Below are positions 1 to 10,790 of a DNA stretch of 64,000 nt, in pieces. How positions within the stretch are numbered: position 1 is the first letter of the stretch; each line of letters opens with the position of its first letter. The position numbers and the translations under genes are program-made. The stretch is from Aquilaria yunnanensis (taxonomy: Eukaryota; Streptophyta; Magnoliopsida; Malvales; Thymelaeaceae): NCBI GenBank assembly GCA_039654915.1, contig CM077599.1, positions 78,522,001-78,586,000 of the forward strand, given 5' to 3'. The notes beneath the pieces were generated by a model. It searched no databases. It was given only the letters and a program-made list of their open reading frames with translations, and was not told where the DNA came from.

Positions 1-780
1 ATATCAATTTATCTAAAGGAACAAAAATAAACTAATAAAAGAATAAACACTTACTAATGAAAGAACAAAGGGCTAGTGATAAAAGAACAAACAATTACTA
101 ATAAAAAAGTGCTACTAATAAAGAAACAGATAACTAATTTTTCTAACAACAAGCATAAATTAATAAAAAATAAATAAATATTGATAAAAGAACAAATAAT
201 CATTGTTAAAAGAACAGATAGCTAGTTTTTCTAGAGAACAAGAAGAAATTGATAAAAGAGCATAAAACTGTTAATAAAAGAACAAATAACTACCGATGAA
301 AGAACAAATAACTACTAATAAAGAACAAACAATTAGTTTATCTGGAGAACTAACATAAATTGATAAAAGAACAAACAACAAATTGTAGAAAAACAAGTAC
401 TAATAAATGAACAGACAACTAATTTATTTAAAAAACAAGTTGAAATTGATAACAGAACAAAAACTACTTGTATAAGAACAAAAAACTACTTATAAATGAA
501 CAAACAGTTGCTAATAAAAGAAAAAAATATGAACTGAAAAAAGAATAAATAAGGTCTTGGAATAAAATTGAAATAATATAAAAAATACAAAAATAAAAGA
601 TAAAAAGGCATAAAATTGGAAAGAAAGCACGATTTTGGAATAATGCAGAAAATAAAAAAAATAAAAAACTGAAAAAAATATGAAAAGATGAAAATTTACA
701 AAGAAAACTGAAAAAAATTAACTATAAAAAAAACTAAAAAGAATAGAAAATGGAAAAAAAGTAAGTGCAAGGAAAACAAG
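1..780. repeat. A-rich degenerate tandem repeat region
   Basis: Variants of a roughly 20-25 base unit containing AAAAGAACAAATAACTA and ATTGATAAAAGAACAAA repeat imperfectly for several hundred bases, then grade into plain A-rich sequence. The same family occurs at 45000-45870 and 53212-54320. The minus-strand Phe/Ser-rich open frames it creates are compositional, not genes. Confidence 0.7.
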
Positions 781-907
781 AAAAAAAAAGTGTCAGAAAA
801 ACAAGAAAAGAACGAAAAAGAAACACTATAAGATGACACTACACATATTTGAACCCAAGACCCATGACAACCCAGTAGTCCCCCAAACAACATGCTTGCA
901 ACTTCAT

Positions 908-960
908 AGTGAATTAATTACTGAATAGTGAATTTTGCAAAGAACCTAGAACAAAAGGAG
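908..960. mobile_element. Right-end remnant of a Stowaway-like MITE
   Basis: The stretch ends in GAACAAAAGGAG followed by TA, the inverted form of the Stowaway terminus CTCC(C/A).. with TA target. The equivalent place in duplication copy 2 (57656-57891) carries a full-length element of about 236 bp, so only the right quarter survives here. Confidence 0.6.
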
Positions 961-1234
961 TAATAACTATTACATGTGTTTCATTTATTGAAAATGGTTT
1001 TCAAAAATTTGTATCACCAACATAATTTTGATATGTAAACATTTTACATTTTGGATTTGTTTCTCAAAGATTAACTTCCTAAGATGTGGTCTTGTATTAA
1101 AGCTAAGGCTGAGGATAAAATACTCCCAGATCACGCACTACGCCTATACTTTCGTGATATTTAAGAAATTAGCTCCATGCCTTGATGATGGAGTGAGGGT
1201 TAAAGTAAAATATATACATGTAATTGCAAACTAC

Positions 1235-2800
1235 CTCAAGTTTTAAGACCCTCCAAACCTACACCACAAGTGCACGATTGTTGCTTATAGTGTGGCAAGT
1301 AGGGGTCGATCCCACAATGATAAGTTTGTATTTATTGACAATTACCACTTATTATGGACATAACTTTAGCTAAACAATCAAAGATAAGAGATAAAAAAGA
1401 CTAATTAAATCTAAATTATACTACAGCTAAACAAGAGCAAACATAAAACAATGTAATTTTGGATTTTTGATAAATTAATGAAAACTTACTTCCTACGAGT
1501 TTCACTACTTAACTTGATTAACTAGTGAATTATGGCTAATGTCTTGATTTTCTTACTTGTTGGCAAAGTGACTTAATTGGACCCCTTACTTTTCTAAGTT
1601 AAGGGTCACTCTCTTAAGTTTGAGCTAGAATAGACTCTCATCTTATCCTAGCCCAAGATAGGTGTTACAAGTTCAATTTATCTCCACCTAGTGTCCTAAA
1701 CTATTTTCCCAACAAGCCCATGGTCACTACACTAATCTCTTATTTCCAATGCTTCTTAATCTTTCCCAAGAGTTAAGTAAAATCTAAGTTGTAATTAACT
1801 AGGGTCTTTAATCAATCAACATAATAATAAGCTCAAGGAGAGGAGTAAACAAGCATTGAAGGAAAATTTGAGACAAATAACCATTCATTCAACTAGCATA
1901 ACCATGTCAAGTAGCTATACTCATAAAAAGTGCAAGAGAAACTACTTTATTCTCAAACTAAAAGAAAACATAAAAATAGAAGAAATGGCTTCCATAGCTA
2001 GCTACAAGAAAAAGGAAAGAAAGAACCAAAGTGGACTTAGTAGAACTTGATCCCTCAAGTCTTCAAGGAAGTCTTCTTAAGCACTCAGAGCCTCCTCCAA
2101 GTGAACTCTCCAATGGTAGTCTCCTCTAAGAGAAAAAAAAAAAAATGAAAAAGATGGTGCTCTACCGTTCTTATATTCAAAAGATGTTTTTCTTCTCCTT
2201 TAATCCTAGCTTTCTACCTTTTCTCTAAGAAGTTATGATCTTTATGACCTTTTAAAGGGTTAATTTGAAGGTAGGTTGGTGAGAATTGAGGCTCACTTAA
2301 TGTAGAAATGCTCCTAAGTCCTAAAATGGTCTTCCTTTTCATGTCTGGACAAAGTGCAATTACACTTCTAATGGTACAGTCGCATTTCCACCTCTCGAGT
2401 TAGTTTTCTAGTTTCATAGTGTGATCGCACTTTTTATTCATTTCACACAGCTTCAGTGCCCTTCAATATTTTGAGCATAACTTGTGTTATAGGTGTCCAA
2501 TTAAGACGATTCAAGAATTTACGTGAAGCTAAGAAAAAATGCTACAACTTTCATTCTTTGACCAAAGCCTAAACCTATCAATAAAAGGTTCAAAATTGGC
2601 CTGTAGGATACCCCTCTTTTAAGCTTTCTGTGTCTTCATTTCTCTTAGCCTGCTCCTTTATTTCTTCATCTAAATGTGCCTAAAATTTATGTATATAACC
2701 ACTCAAACTCTCAAGATATGCAATGTAACCTACAAAATATAAAATGCAACTAAAATCTAGCAAATTCAACAATAATTTAGCACAAAAGTAAGTAAAATAT
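1235..2800 (-). mobile_element. LTR/UTR-like noncoding retrotransposon sequence (uncertain clade)
   Basis: No coding frame is visible. On the minus strand the sequence has the style of plant Athila-type LTR and leader DNA: a GGGATCGACCCCTACTTGCC block near 1310, and a stretch near 2350-2600 with short GC-richer phrases around AAGTGCGATCACACT. It is repeated at about 58170-59700 as part of the large duplication. The assignment rests on phrase resemblance only; no LTR ends or target duplication were found. Confidence 0.3.
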
Positions 2801-2819
2801 ATAAGAACATCATGTGACT

Positions 2820-3540
2820 ATCATTTGAATAGTAAATTTGTCTGAAGGAAACAACACTTTATAGGACTGCACATTTGTCTGAAGAGAATAACACTTTACA
2901 GAATAAAACATTTATCTGAAGAAAAAAACAATTCTTATGCCGATTCAAAGAATATTATTTACGGACGGTATTTCTTCCCAAATTAACAATATTTTATAGA
3001 TCACCAAATTTGTAATAATGGAATAGCGGAAGATGTCATACTCCATTGGTTTCTTTGATTATATGGCCGATGACGAGTTTGAAGCGGCATGAATTGAACT
3101 CACCATAGATATATGTCCGATAAAGAGAAGATTGAAAGAGAAGATGCTACAATAGAGACAATCCTAGTGGTGGAGATTGCTGCCGGTAAGAGTTGGCTAA
3201 AGGAGTATATTGATAGTAGTGGCAAACGTCTCGGCTTTATTTAGGGCCAAATATTGTTTTATTCCGTAGTGTTGTTCCATTCAGTTATAAGTGAAGTTTT
3301 ATTCATACAAATTTGTTGCTCCATAATATAGTGTTCATTTCGTAAGATATGCTGTTTGTAATAAGTGTTGTTTCATTTAGTAATAAGTGTTGTTTTATTT
3401 ATATAAATGTATTATTCTATAATATGATGTTAATTTTATAGAATGTGTTGTTCGTAATAAATGCTATTCTGTTCAATAATAAATATTGTTCTATTTGGTA
3501 ATAAGTGTTGTTTCAATTATACAAATATGTTTATATGCTA
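2820..3540. repeat. Intergenic DNA with degenerate TGTTGTT..AATAAGTG repeats
   Basis: No gene seen. From about 3250 to 3530 a unit of roughly 35-45 bases with TGTTGTTTCATT and AATAAGTGTTGTT recurs imperfectly. The same array is at 60130-60420 in duplication copy 2. Confidence 0.5.
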
Positions 3541-3544
3541 TTTA

Positions 3545-3910
3545 TTGCATGGCCTTTCACGGCCCCTATATATAATGAGGCAATAAATGAATTGGCGAGA
3601 CGTAAGGCCTTGCGGAATCAGTGTGGAAATTAAGTTATTGTAATATTTACCAATAATAATTAAAAAAAAAAACAAAACAAAACGAAAGAAGAATACCTTG
3701 TCAGCTTGAGGAGATGGTATGGGCATTCATTGACAGGAGGCTGAATGCAACCAAAAGGAGTGAAATGCGTATTTTATAAGTTTTGGCTAAATCAAAATTT
3801 TAAACCAAATTCGCCTTCAACCAACAAAATTTGCCAAAAATAAGCATAAATATAAATGCAAATGAGAACAGGATGAACACGGAGAAGATAAGGCACCGGA
3901 TTTAGTTCAT
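3545..3910. repeat. Dispersed repeat family R2
   Basis: This family runs from AATGAGGCAATAAATGAATTGG through GACGTAAGGCCTT, GAGGAGATGGTATGGG and CAACCAAAAGGAGTG to AAGATAAGGCACC. Related copies are at 9720-9990, 12775-12900, 13030-13480 and 60420-60910. This copy has an internal deletion relative to 60420-60910. Its nature is not known; no terminal repeats were identified. In three places it lies directly before a copy of the foldback element M1. Confidence 0.65.
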
Positions 3911-3949
3911 TCATTTTTAACGTCCAATAAAATTCATCATATTATTCTC

Positions 3950-4405
3950 CATTTTACAAATTGGGTACTTTACACAGCTTTCCCTGAACTTTGATTAATG
4001 TTAGAGTTCACAAATGAGGATTGAAAATCTACACTTTTCTCATTTTTTTGTTATATTTTCTGACATTAGCTTCTTAAATTCTAATTTAAATTCTCTGGTA
4101 ATTGTATTCTAATAATTTCAAGTTATTTGATATTTTTCTTACAGTTAATTGATATTAAAAAAAATACTATTTCACATTTATAAAGAGAAAAAATTTGATA
4201 ATTTAAAATGTCTATTAACTATAAAAAAAATCAAAATATAATAAAATTTTCTGTAAATAGTTGCCCAAAAATTCAAATTAGAATTTTAGATATTGTACTC
4301 AGAAAGTGTAAAAGAAACAACGAAAAGTGTAAATTCCAAACTTTTGAGGTGTAATTGTAGTATCAACCAAAGTTCAGGGGCTAACTATAACTTATCTCTT
4401 ATAAA
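3950..4405. mobile_element. Foldback MITE family M1 (about 450 bp)
   Basis: The left part, reading CCCTGAACTTTGATTAATG .. GAAAATCTACACTTTTC, is repeated inverted on the right as GAAAAGTGTAAATTCC .. CCAAAGTTCAGGGGC, giving long imperfect terminal inverted repeats around an AT-rich centre with no ORF. Related copies are at 13505-13960, 14240-14640, 15495-15890, 17935-18342 and 60950-61395. The superfamily is unknown because a clear target duplication could not be read. Confidence 0.65.
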
Positions 4406-4704
4406 TTTACTTTACACATTAAAAGCTGGTTTGGGTGCCTTTCGGTCCTGAGAAAGCAAACATTTCCACTTTTCTATACTACAGAATATCCTTTGCCAAA
4501 CCTAGACTTATTTAGAATGCTTCTTCAGTTTAAACAAAAAAAAAACTGAAAAATTGAAATAATCTGAAAATTTGGTTCGGGTTATTCAGTTTTTTGGTTT
4601 GCTTTTGGTTGAAACTGAATAACAAAAAATTTAGTTTTAGTTTGGGTTACATTTGTGCTCTTGTTTTTTGTGTTCTTATGTGAAGAGTGAAATTTAATAC
4701 CGTT

Positions 4705-5930
4705 TAAATCTTGCCACCCATATGATCCACCCGTTGCATCATCAGCCTTGGTCAAATCTTGGTCCAAATAAATTGAATTACACACCTTATACTCAAAGGC
4801 AATGCAGTGATGTAGCAAAAAGAATGGTCATGCTTGTTTATTATATATCCATAATCTTTCTTTCTTCCCATTTTTCAGGGCATATATCCTTGAAATATAT
4901 TCATAAGCTTTTTTCTACTTAATTAGCTTTCAATGAATAGCAATATGATTCCCACAGCAATAATTTTCTTATTCAAGGGCTGATTTGTCACAGTACCTTC
5001 ATCTGTACCAAATACTTTTTTTAGCATTTTTATGGATGAGTTTACATCAACTAAACTGAGGAAGGTAGGCTTGGACTCAAAACTATTTGGACAAGTAGGC
5101 ACAAATTCAAGCCCATGAAAACTTGTATGGTAGAATTTACAAATATATGCGTAACTGATGAAGTTGATTGAGAATTGTGCAAATTTTTATGCATGATAAG
5201 TCCTTGTTTGCATGTGAGAAGTCGAATATCTTGACCACAACGGAGAAAGATGGAGAAAAGTAGTTTGCATGTTTATACTATGAGGCCTACGTGCATTGTA
5301 GGGGGCTGATAAATAGTTTGTGTATTTACATTATGACAACGCAGCACATGGCTATAAGTCAACTAGTGGGAGGGGGTGCTTGATAGTTATAAATAGTTCT
5401 TCTCACTCATTTGGTTAGCGTGTTTGTGTATCCAACCTTGGCATCATCAGCCTTCGTCGAATCTTGGTCCAAATAAATTAAATTACACACCTTATTCTCA
5501 AAGGCAACACAATGACGCACCAAAAAGAATGGTCACGGTTGTTTATTATCCATTTTTCTTTCTACTCCTTTTTTGTGGCATATGGCCTTGAAAATGGATT
5601 CATCAACTTTTTCCTCTTAATTAACTTTCAATGAATAGCAATATGATTCCCACAGCAATAATTCATTCGTTTGGTTAGTCTATATGCCCTCGAGCATCGC
5701 CAAGCGGAGAAGGTCTCTGTATTGTGTGAGAGTGCACCACCTAAAAAGGTGCCATCACGTGCCAAGTGGTGGAAAAGATGCTTGATGCATCATGTAGAGG
5801 TGTTTATTGTGCACAAGGAAGATGTATGTGTGAGAGAAAAAAGCCAAATATATAAAGGACAAAATATCAAGGTTGTAAAAAAAGAGAAGATTATTTTCAA
5901 AGAGTGAAGGGTTGTGCAAAGAAGCAGTGG
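4705..5930 (+). mobile_element. R1 dispersed LTR-like repeat, two partial copies in tandem
   Basis: R1 starts around CATCAGCCTTGGTCGAATCTTGG and reaches a core-promoter-like TTATAAATAGTTCTTCTCAC, then GTGTGAGAGTGCACCACC and GATGTATGTGTGAGAG. Longer copies end with a U5-like CTCTCTTGTAGAC .. AACCACATAAATTGT, a phrase typical of plant Ty1-copia LTRs. Here the first copy runs to about 5430 and a second start follows at 5440. I infer an LTR family; no paired LTRs or internal region were found in the window. Small ORFs inside are not conserved as proteins. Confidence 0.5.
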
Positions 5931-6212
5931 CCAGACGGTGGCAAAAGTGTGCTGGCCAAGTGATAATCACCACCTGGCGGCCAGAAAGCACAGTCTAAGA
6001 GGATTGTTGCTAGCAACTGCTAAGCACAGTCGACCATAAAGGCCAGTGGAAACAATCGCTATGGCGACCATTATTTTCTGTAGTGAAGAGCAACCACTAA
6101 TAACGGTTGCCCCTACCTACCTCTATGATCTGTAAATTATTTAATTTAATTTTACTACATTATATATAAATTAACAAAACAGAATAAAAGCTCGAAGAAT
6201 AGATTATATATA

Positions 6213-7030
6213 AGTAGAAAATATATGTCAGAAATTATTAAAGAATTAATTAAAATATCCATAATCTAAATAAAATATGAAACTAAAACAGTATCAATAA
6301 TTGTTTAATACTAGTATTTTCCCTAATTAGGCCTAAATGGATCACAATTGATCGTTAATAGTCACTTCTGCATGGTCCTCATTTGGATGGACTGATGCGC
6401 TATAGCTTGCTACTAATCCTCCATGACTTTGTTATGCTCCAACTGTGATAGATAGGTACAATGCTGCGTTTTCTCAATCTCTGTTTTTTCCTTTGGTATA
6501 TTTATTCTCCCCATAGTTAGAAGGCAATTCAACGTTCAAATTTCCCTAGTATGATTATTCTCTACGAAGTTGTAAGGCAATTCCCGACTGTATATAAAAA
6601 AAACCTAAAACCGATTAATAATAGAGAAAATATTGTAATACTTTTGATGTGCATAGAATTGTCCATTGACATTATATGCTTGCGTGTTTTTATTATGATT
6701 TAGGAAACGCTAACTATAATCAAACCTATATCTACAACAAAAATGAAATATTGAGGTACAGAAGATAATTGACTCAATTGTAGACATTAGAATGTGTCCT
6801 GAATATACCTTATTAGAAAAAAAAAATTCTATAAATAATTTGGATAATCTTAATATTCATATATACAGATCTAAAGAGATAGACCAAAAATAATAATCAG
6901 CAAACCAACTAGACATACTAATACATTGACTCTAATCATCATACTGTTAAGATAATGCACCAACATATAAACATAACACTTGGATGAGTGCTAAAGAAAA
7001 CAAAAACACAAAAATAAAATGGAAAAGTAA
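6213..7030. other. AT-rich intergenic stretch, nothing recognised
   Basis: No ORF with protein-like composition, no repeat shared with the rest of the window and no RNA gene was recognised. Confidence 0.5.
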
Positions 7031-7040
7031 ATCCAAATTA

Positions 7041-7259
7041 TCAATCTATTATTGGGATATTACTTGCCCCTGATGCAAAATCCATTTCGTGTTTTTCAGA
7101 ATTAGCAAAATCACCATCAACAAAACAGTGGATTATAATCCATTGCTCAGTTGGCCATGATACTCGATATCTCCCATAAAGCTCGTCTTTGGAAGGAAAT
7201 GGATCGCAACCAAAAGGAGAAGCACAAATGAAGGAAATATTAGTGATGAGAGCAATCAA
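7041..7259 (-). CDS. Unrecognised 72-codon open frame
   Basis: An ATG-to-stop frame of 72 codons with mixed, protein-like composition (three Cys, three Trp, a FPSKDELYGRYRVSWP segment). It is not repeated elsewhere in the window and contains no microsatellite, which sets it apart from most open frames here. It could be a lone exon or a chance ORF; no family was recognised. It lies about 480 bases from, and divergent to, the small ORF at 7739. Confidence 0.2.
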   Translation of the reverse strand: MIALITNISFICASPFGCDPFPSKDELYGRYRVSWPTEQWIIIHCFVDGDFANSEKHEMDFASGASNIPIID

Positions 7260-7544
7260 GTGACATACAATAATAGATCAATTGATTAGACTTGCACTAA
7301 AAGTCAAGTCCAACCAGATACATTGAAGATTGTGGAAGAAGATTTGAGAGGCTGAGAATGTGTTGAGGTAGAGCGGCTTAGGTTTGAGCTTGGAATTACT
7401 CTAAATACTTGCATACAGCAATTCCACATATAATTGCATTATTAATGCACTCAATTAAATTCAAATTATTTTTCAACTATTTGTTACAACATTAACTTAA
7501 CAAAAACTAATTTTAATTAAACATTTTGTATGTATATTCTCCGC

Positions 7545-7564
7545 GGGGGGGGGGGGGGGGGGGG
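7545..7564. repeat. Poly-G tract, 20 bases
   Basis: An uninterrupted run of 20 G residues sits about 175 bases upstream of the ATG at 7739. The related region at 25.1 kb has no such run, so it is a recent expansion or an assembly artefact. Confidence 0.8.
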
Positions 7565-7589
7565 ATTATATACGTGTAAGATTATTGTT

Positions 7590-7735
7590 CAGTGGAAAGG
7601 CCCACATCAAGTTTGTCATTGGTATTTATAGGGCTGCAAGGTAGGGATAGGTGGAATTGAATTGTAGCAATTTGCATAACATATTAGATACGTTAAGTTC
7701 CGCCTCCTCAATTTCTTCCTTCCCCCTCTGTTTCA
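7590..7735 (+). promoter_or_regulatory. Promoter-like region of the 7739 ORF
   Basis: Contains GGAAAGGCCCACATC, whose reverse strand holds the plant site II-type motif TGGGCC, then a TATTTATAGG box and a pyrimidine-rich leader (CTTCCTTCCCCCTCTG) just before the ATG. The phrase GGAAAGGCCC(A/G)CATC(A/G)AGTT and the GCTGCAAG that follows are conserved in the related region at about 25120-25190. Confidence 0.4.
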
Positions 7736-7738
7736 CCA

Positions 7739-7951
7739 ATGGCAGAAGCTATGCATAAGTCAAGTTCAGGAAATACAGAGTCGGATCATCCGCAAATAGA
7801 ACAGTGCAATTTTCAAGTGTTCGAGGGAGAAAAGAGAGGACATCACCAGCAAATTTTGGATAGTTTCCTGACGGATCTCCAAAGAGTCCAATCTCAAGGC
7901 AGCCGAGTCATTCCCAAAGGCACCACGGAGGGCCCTTGCACCATCCTGTGA
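7739..7951 (+). CDS. Small hydrophilic protein or first exon, unknown
   Basis: A 70-codon ATG-to-TGA frame starting MAEAMHKSSSGNTESD. It is Ser/Gln/Glu-rich and hydrophilic, with no signal peptide or membrane segment. A diverged relative begins at 25253; both share a Ser/Asn-rich start, the core FEGEKRG-H and a downstream S-F pair, and their upstream regions align too. Shared promoter plus shared protein core suggests a real small gene or the first exon of a larger one that was duplicated. The C-terminal halves do not align, so the 3' boundary is uncertain. No known family was recognised. Confidence 0.4.
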   Translation: MAEAMHKSSSGNTESDHPQIEQCNFQVFEGEKRGHHQQILDSFLTDLQRVQSQGSRVIPKGTTEGPCTIL

Positions 7952-8094
7952 TCCACAAGACTAGTGTACTGTTCAGAACCAGCCTCAGAGCAAGATTAGC
8001 AATTGAGAACGAGGGCAGAAGTGGTGATTCAAAATAGATAGATTATGTAACCGAGGCCTTAACCTTTGAAGTAAGAATATTACATATAAATATG

Positions 8095-9640
8095 GATTAA
8101 TTAGAATTAAGACCCTAACCTCTAATCATTATTACTGTTTTAACCCTAACCTCCATTTTGTTTATCATGTGCCCTTAATTTCATTAAAACATTTCATTTT
8201 GACCCGTTTTTAGAGTTGTTCTCATTGACGAAAAACACCACACCACGTATAATTGTAGGGTGGAAAAAACTAATTCCAGCCCCTGAAAAATTTCCTTTCC
8301 GCATAAAAACCATAAACTTTTCCATCTATCACCTCTCCCACCTCCCTGCCGCCAGCGTCTACCCTCTGACCACCCCCTTCTTCCGTCCCCCCCGACCACC
8401 TCCTCCTCTCCCACGTCTACCCCATCCCCTCCTCCTGCCACAACCGCACTGTCTCTTTATTGCCGCTCGACGATCAGAGAGGTAATTCAAAGAAAAATAA
8501 TCATCCCTAATAACACAAAGTTTGAACAAAATTTGATCGGACGATGCATAAGGAGACATATTTACATAGGCGATTCGTTTAATTGAATTGGTTAAATTCG
8601 GGGACGGAGTGACTGGTATTTTTCTTTCAACGAGCAATCGAGAGGGAAAGAGATCCGAAATTGAGCGACTGGTACAGTTATCGTCGGCAGATGAAGAAGA
8701 TTTTTGAGGCGGCCTTGAATCTGGCTCTTAAATTGGACCGTGGGGACTGCTTCCACCAACGCTGAGCCGGTCACTGCAAGTTCTCAGGAGCGTAAACAAT
8801 GATTCCAGGCTCCAGCTCTGTTTTCATCCGGTTAAAAATCAAGGTCTAACCAGAGGGTCGTCCATGGCGGCTTACCGATCTTTGAAGAATGGAAGCGGCA
8901 AATCAGATTAGATCTTCTGCACGATGAACGAGATAGTGGCTAACAGAGAAACAGATTTGCTGGCGATGGTGACCAATAATCACATTGTGGGCCATTGGCG
9001 GTCAAGCACTCGCTCGATCATAGGATTACGAGTGCTTAGACATGCACTTGCAATCGGGTACTGTTGTTATTCAATGATTTTTTTGTACACAATTGATTAG
9101 TCTTCGGTTCTAGATATTGTCCAGGTGATGGAGCTGTTAATGCTTTGGCAATTTCCTTTATTTGGTTCCATTATTTCTCGTACCAGTTCAGCTAAGGTTC
9201 AGCTGGACTTCTTGACCTTGTTAATTTTGGAATTTTGATTGACAAGAACATTCATTTAGTTCCATTAATCAAAAGGAAGAAGAAAGAATGAATGGGGCTG
9301 GGTTGTTAGTGGGAGAGGTGGGAGAAGGTGGCGCAGAGAGGGAGGCCGAGAATTGTGGAGAATGGGAGACCAGAGGGTCCAAATGTTTACAAGGAGATTT
9401 TTGTTAGATGAAAAGGCTGATTATGTTTGGCAAAAGGAAAAGTTTCAGTTGTTAAAAATAGTGCTTTCCCAAACAATTCTAAACTGACATAGCTTTTTCT
9501 ATCCAACATGATAACTTCCATAAAAAAAGATTAAAATGAAACATTTTATTGAGGTTTGAGACATTTTATGTAAAACAGTGTAGCTTGATATTAGAATAGG
9601 AACAATAATTGAAGGTTATGATTCACACCTATAATTAACC
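8095..9640. mobile_element. Possible Mutator-like foldback element
   Basis: The left flank (CTGTTTTAACCCTAACCTCC .. AAAACATTTCATTTTGAC) and the inverted right flank near 9530-9610 (on the reverse strand CTGTTTTACATAAAATGTC .. AAATGTTTCATTTTAATC) resemble each other as long imperfect inverted repeats. The interior is GC-richer than its surroundings, including a C-rich block at 8340-8450, but carries no transposase. No target duplication was confirmed. Confidence 0.25.
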
Positions 9641-9719
9641 CAATTAAATAGCAACCACCATAGTATATGTGTAATGAGAGGCTGCAGGGAAACATAATTA
9701 AGACTGAAAATTAAGTTAC

Positions 9720-9990
9720 TATACTTTTTTTTTCAAGAATAATGTGAAAAGAAAAATAACTTTTATGCTTGACGAGATGGTATGGGTATCCATTGACGGG
9801 ACTCAAGCCTTTATTAATTTTTATATCTTATTTTTTTTCTATTACTTATTGCATTGTGTTTTGAATTTCATATTTATGTTCTAGTAAGTATAAAAGCAAC
9901 CAAAAGATGTTGGTGCTGATCTTAAAATTTTTGGTTAAATCAAAATTTTTAACCAAATTCATCTCAGCCAAATGTTAATGACAGAAAACA
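9720..9990. repeat. R2 repeat, partial copy
   Basis: Shares AAGAATAATGTGAAAAG, GAGATGGTATGGG, TCCATTGACGGGA and CAACCAAAAG with the other R2 copies at 3545, 13030 and 60420. Truncated at both ends. Confidence 0.6.
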
Positions 9991-10369
9991 AAACCAATTA
10001 GTATTTAATAGACTCCCTCTCCGCATGAGAGCTCCCACCTCGGAATTGAGGCTTACCTTGTTTAGGACTCTTTTTCTTAAAGTGCTTTAAGTTTTGACGG
10101 TAGCTTTGGTTGGCTGTGGACGAACTACTCTTTCATATGGCTTTTTATGGCCCAATCATTTGTTTTTGGACTGGTGTTCTTGTTATCAAAAGATGGAAGC
10201 TTTAGGTAAGTGCTTCACTAGCATGAGTTTGACTGCCAGGGAAGAAAACACATGTCGGCTCGAATTGATGAAGGATTCTTGTGTGGTTTTTTTCAAACTC
10301 ATGGTGGCTCTAAAGATCTTGACGAATCACATACTTAGGGTTGATGGCTCGCGAGAATCTTTATAGAAG

Positions 10370-10790
10370 GCATGGAGATGTCAAATACGGTTCAATATCC
10401 GAGCTGCTAGCTTTAACCCAGGTATGAACTTATTCATATTGACTTTTGAGAAGAGAACGATTGGGATAGGGTCTTTCATAACGGATCATGGTCATTTAAC
10501 AATAGGTTGATCATGATGCGAATAGTGAACAAAGGTGACTGACCGTCCTCATTGTTGTTCAATAAAGCAGGTTTCTAGATCCATATTGAAGATGTGCTGT
10601 TTACATGGTTTAAACTAGAAGTTACCGAAGCTTTGGGAAGATGATTGGGAGAGGTGATTTGTGTTGATTGCACTAGCCTGAACTTGCGTGTCAGGGTTTT
10701 GGTATATATTTCTCGGCCACTACGTTGAGTTCTAATGTTTGAGAAGGGTGAAGAGAAGCACTGGTATTACATCAAATTTGAGATGGACTG
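10370..10790 (+). pseudogene. LINE ORF1 remnant, DUF4283 (gag-like) domain
   Basis: Translation across stop codons gives TFEKRTIGIGS-type text in one frame, and in the best frame EENDWDRVFHNGSWSFNNRL followed by LLFNKAG-IHIEDVLFTWF, VTEALG, DCTSLNLRVRVLVYISRPL and HWYYIKFE. This order matches the DUF4283 region plus the downstream 'RV-V-I--PL' segment of plant LINE-1-type ORF1 proteins, which bind RNA through a following zinc knuckle. The knuckle is missing because the sequence runs directly into copia DNA at about 10785. Several stops break the frame. Identification is from family motifs only. Confidence 0.5.

Larger units (their letters stand above)
1..6212 (+). repeat. Large direct duplication, copy 1
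   Basis: This block reads in parallel with 53561-54470 plus 57841-63208, in the same orientation and with only scattered substitutions and small indels. Homology stops near 6212, where copy 2 runs into another R1 repeat. Against copy 2, copy 1 lacks 3.4 kb at about 906, about 110 bp at about 3740 (between GGC/TGA micro-matches) and a short piece near 3860, but keeps about 40 bp near 1670 that copy 2 lost. The block may begin left of the window. Seen directly by comparing the two stretches; the percent identity was not computed. Confidence 0.9.

Noticed and set aside
840..890. GGTTCAAAT on the minus strand as a possible RNA polymerase III B box (SINE or tRNA)
   Set aside because: No A box at the right spacing and no tRNA-like fold; the same phrase in copy 2 adds nothing because it is part of the large duplication.
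5671..5907. 78-codon ORF repeated at 62671
   Set aside because: It lies in the R1 LTR-like repeat downstream of the TATA box; frames in the other R1 copies are broken, so no conserved protein.
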